Program-made: the position numbers and the translations under genes
Assembly (NCBI RefSeq): GCF_036320965.1
Contig: NC_092248.1
Span: 24,162,977 to 24,226,976 of the forward strand
Source: Panulirus ornatus
Taxonomy: Eukaryota > Arthropoda > Malacostraca > Decapoda > Palinuridae
Direction of reading: 5' to 3'
Length of the DNA stretch: 64,000 nt
Notes under the pieces: generated by a model
Databases searched by the model: none
The model's input: the letters and a program-made list of their open reading frames with translations, nothing else
Told to the model about the DNA's origin: nothing
Part shown: one piece after another, positions 12,250 to 64,000 of the stretch
Layout: the number at the start of each line of letters is the position of its first letter
Position numbering within the stretch: position 1 is the first letter of the stretch

Positions 12250-13560
12250 ATATAAGAACATAAGAACATAAGAAGTGAGGACACTGCAAGAGGCCTATTG
12301 GCCCATGCTAGGCAGGTCCTGAGTCTGTCCACCCTACAACCAACCACCTGAATCCATAAACACATCCAACCTTCGTTTAAAGCTACCTAAACACCCACGT
12401 AGCTTCCACTTCTGTACTTAGTAGCTGTTCCATAACTCTACTACCCTATTACTGAACCAATATTTACCCACATCCGATCTGAATCTATTTCTACTAATCT
12501 AAATCCTCTATTTCTTGTCCTATCCAGTGGCGCCATTCTAAGAACTTTATTCATGTTACCTTTATCAATGCCTTTCACCCATTTAAAAACTTCAATCACA
12601 TCCCCTCTTGACCTCCTCCTCTTAAGTGAAGTTTCTAATTTCAATTTTTGGTCATTCGCCTTTGTACTCTCTCAACAATCTATATCAACTACATAGTATG
12701 GAGCCCAAAACTGTACTGCATAATCCACATGTGGTCTCACCAACGCAAGATTAAGTTGCAATATTACTCTAGCAGTTTTACGGCTGGGAGTCCTATTAAT
12801 GAACCCTAACATCCTATTAGCCTAAATACACACTTTGATACATTGTTGAGGTGGCTTAAGATCTTTGCTTACCAGTACCCCTATATATATCTTTTGCATT
12901 TTTTCCTCAGTTTTAATATTGTACAGTCTGTAATTAGTGTTTCTGTCTTTACCCACACTAAGTGTTGTGCATTTATTTGTGTTGAATTCCATTTTCCATG
13001 TACCAGCCCATTCTGATAATATATTCAAGTCCTCTGGCCATTCACTGAATTTTCATCTTAGACAATTACGGCTCCTATTTTTGTATCATCGACAGATTTG
13101 CGTAAGTCGCTAGTTATTTCCATACTCAAATCGTTGAGATATATAACGAAGAAGAGCGGTGCCAAGATTGACTTATGAGGAAGGAACACTACTGGCTAAA
13201 TTGCCCCAGTTCGATATAACTCCGTTGATGCATACCTTGTTGTCTGTCAGTGAGCCACGACGTAATCCAAGTACATACACAACCCACGATGCCGTGTGCC
13301 GCTATTTTTCTAAGCAGACGTTCATAAGTTACTCCGTCAAAAGCCTTACTTAAGTGTAAGTATACAATATCATAACTCTTACCCTGATCAACAGTTTCAA
13401 ATACTTAATTAAAGAAGGAGAGATGGTTACTGAGACATGACCTTCCCTTATGTACTCCCATGTTGAGAATCCCTAATGAGATCATGATTCACCAAGTGTT
13501 CCCGTATTTGGTCCGCTATAATTCATTCGAGAAATTTCCTCACAATTTGTTGAGCAGAAA
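12250..13560 (-). mobile_element. CR1-like LINE, RT C-terminal half and 3' end, decayed
   Basis: Read on the minus strand from 13560: a DLSKAFDKV-like palm segment near 13370-13340, a block in the position of PQGSVLGPLLFVIYINDL near 13180-13130, then WKMEFNTNKCTTLSVGK near 12990-12940, GVLVSKDLKPPQQC near 12880-12840, and RRSRGDVIEVFKW near 12620-12575. These are the usual order of motifs in CR1/jockey-type RTs. The copy ends at about 12252 in short direct repeats of cataagaa (TTCTTATG on the element strand), like the octamer tails of CR1 elements. Many stops and frameshifts. Confidence 0.72.
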
Positions 13561-13815
13561 ATGCTGTATTTTTGAGTTAGCTTGTCATTTAAGTATGTAT
13601 GTGTAGATATTTTACTGCATCAGATTCATTTCTTATGAAATGAATATGGAGAAAATCGAAAAGAAAGAATATGTCAGATGATGGAAGAAAAAATGTTACC
13701 AAAATTCTTGATCACGACAGCACTAAATTACCTTATAATAAATGCCATAACGAATGATGCAAGCGATGGATCCATTTAGTGTATCACGTAGGCACCAGCG
13801 AGGCTGATGCCTGGC

Positions 13816-13824
13816 CATATATAG
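13816..13824 (+). promoter_or_regulatory. Possible TATA box of the receptor gene
   Basis: A catatatag word 53 bases before the proposed start codon, with room for a transcription start near 13845-13850. Position fits a short 5' UTR, but there is no transcript evidence, and TA-rich words are common here. Confidence 0.3.
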
Positions 13825-13876
13825 CTAAGATACACTTCCATACTAACGTCTGCAGGTACGGGTCCTGCGGCTCAAT

Positions 13877-61448
<47,572 letters not shown>

Positions 61449-61584
61449 GTGGGCAGTCATGTTCATCAGTATCAACGACTTCATACGTTTCATGGTGAAC
61501 TTTTCCATTACTATTGAAGAGTTCAAAGAGGATAGAAATATCACATATTGATATATTCATCTTCCCGATAAAACTGCATCTACA

Positions 61585-63946
<2,362 letters not shown>

Positions 63947-64000
63947 AGGTATTAAGGTATTAAGAATATATGGTGTGGGAGGCAAGTTGTTAGAAGCAGT
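63947..64000 (+). mobile_element. Family A LINE fragment at window end
   Basis: Sequence equivalent to VLRIYGVGGKLLEAV of the RT, running off the window. Confidence 0.8.

Overview
The window looks like animal nuclear DNA from an arthropod, most likely a decapod crustacean (inference). It has spliced exons with gt/ag borders, a divergent ionotropic receptor (IR) of the crustacean/insect chemosensory type, many non-LTR retrotransposons with AP endonuclease and reverse transcriptase (RT), Penelope-like elements with a GIY-YIG domain, and very long (TA)n tracts. No bacterial gene organisation, rRNA, CRISPR array or functional tRNA was seen.

The host gene I can support best is a ten-exon IR gene on the + strand, from 13877 to at least 61448. 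The exons have matching phases and give 665 codons without a stop. They encode a signal peptide, an N-terminal region, ligand-binding lobe S1, M1, the pore loop, M3 and most of lobe S2. M4 is not found, so the gene probably continues past the window. Intron 9 appears to use a GC donor.

Layout: 1-3545 is a LINE pair joined tail to tail. 3613-3908 is an 18-bp minisatellite, followed by an ORF with a helix-turn-helix (4035-4517). 4518-13800 is intergenic with CR1-like and main-family LINE remnants and a 30-copy 38-bp minisatellite. Introns 1-4 (14179-43271) and 9 (49478-61285) are almost filled with copies of one LINE family (called family A here), its short non-autonomous relative, TA tracts and Penelope-like fragments. 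Introns 5-8 are smaller and hold simple repeats, a tRNA-related repeat in inverted copies, and LINE tails.

Family A encodes, in order, a 5' leader, an APE endonuclease (GDLNA and SDH motifs), an RT (FADD motif), a C-terminal region, and a 3' UTR ending in a conserved stretch followed by A/TA-rich sequence. Most copies are truncated or frameshifted. Three successive copies at 34381-42191 share structure; two of them are nearly identical, in part perhaps through assembly error. One copy (22622-22900) carries a dense, sharply bounded cluster of A-to-G changes, the signature expected of ADAR-type editing. Penelope-like terminal repeats carry a sequence resembling a hammerhead ribozyme. All coordinates come from reading by eye; repeat borders may be off by several bases.
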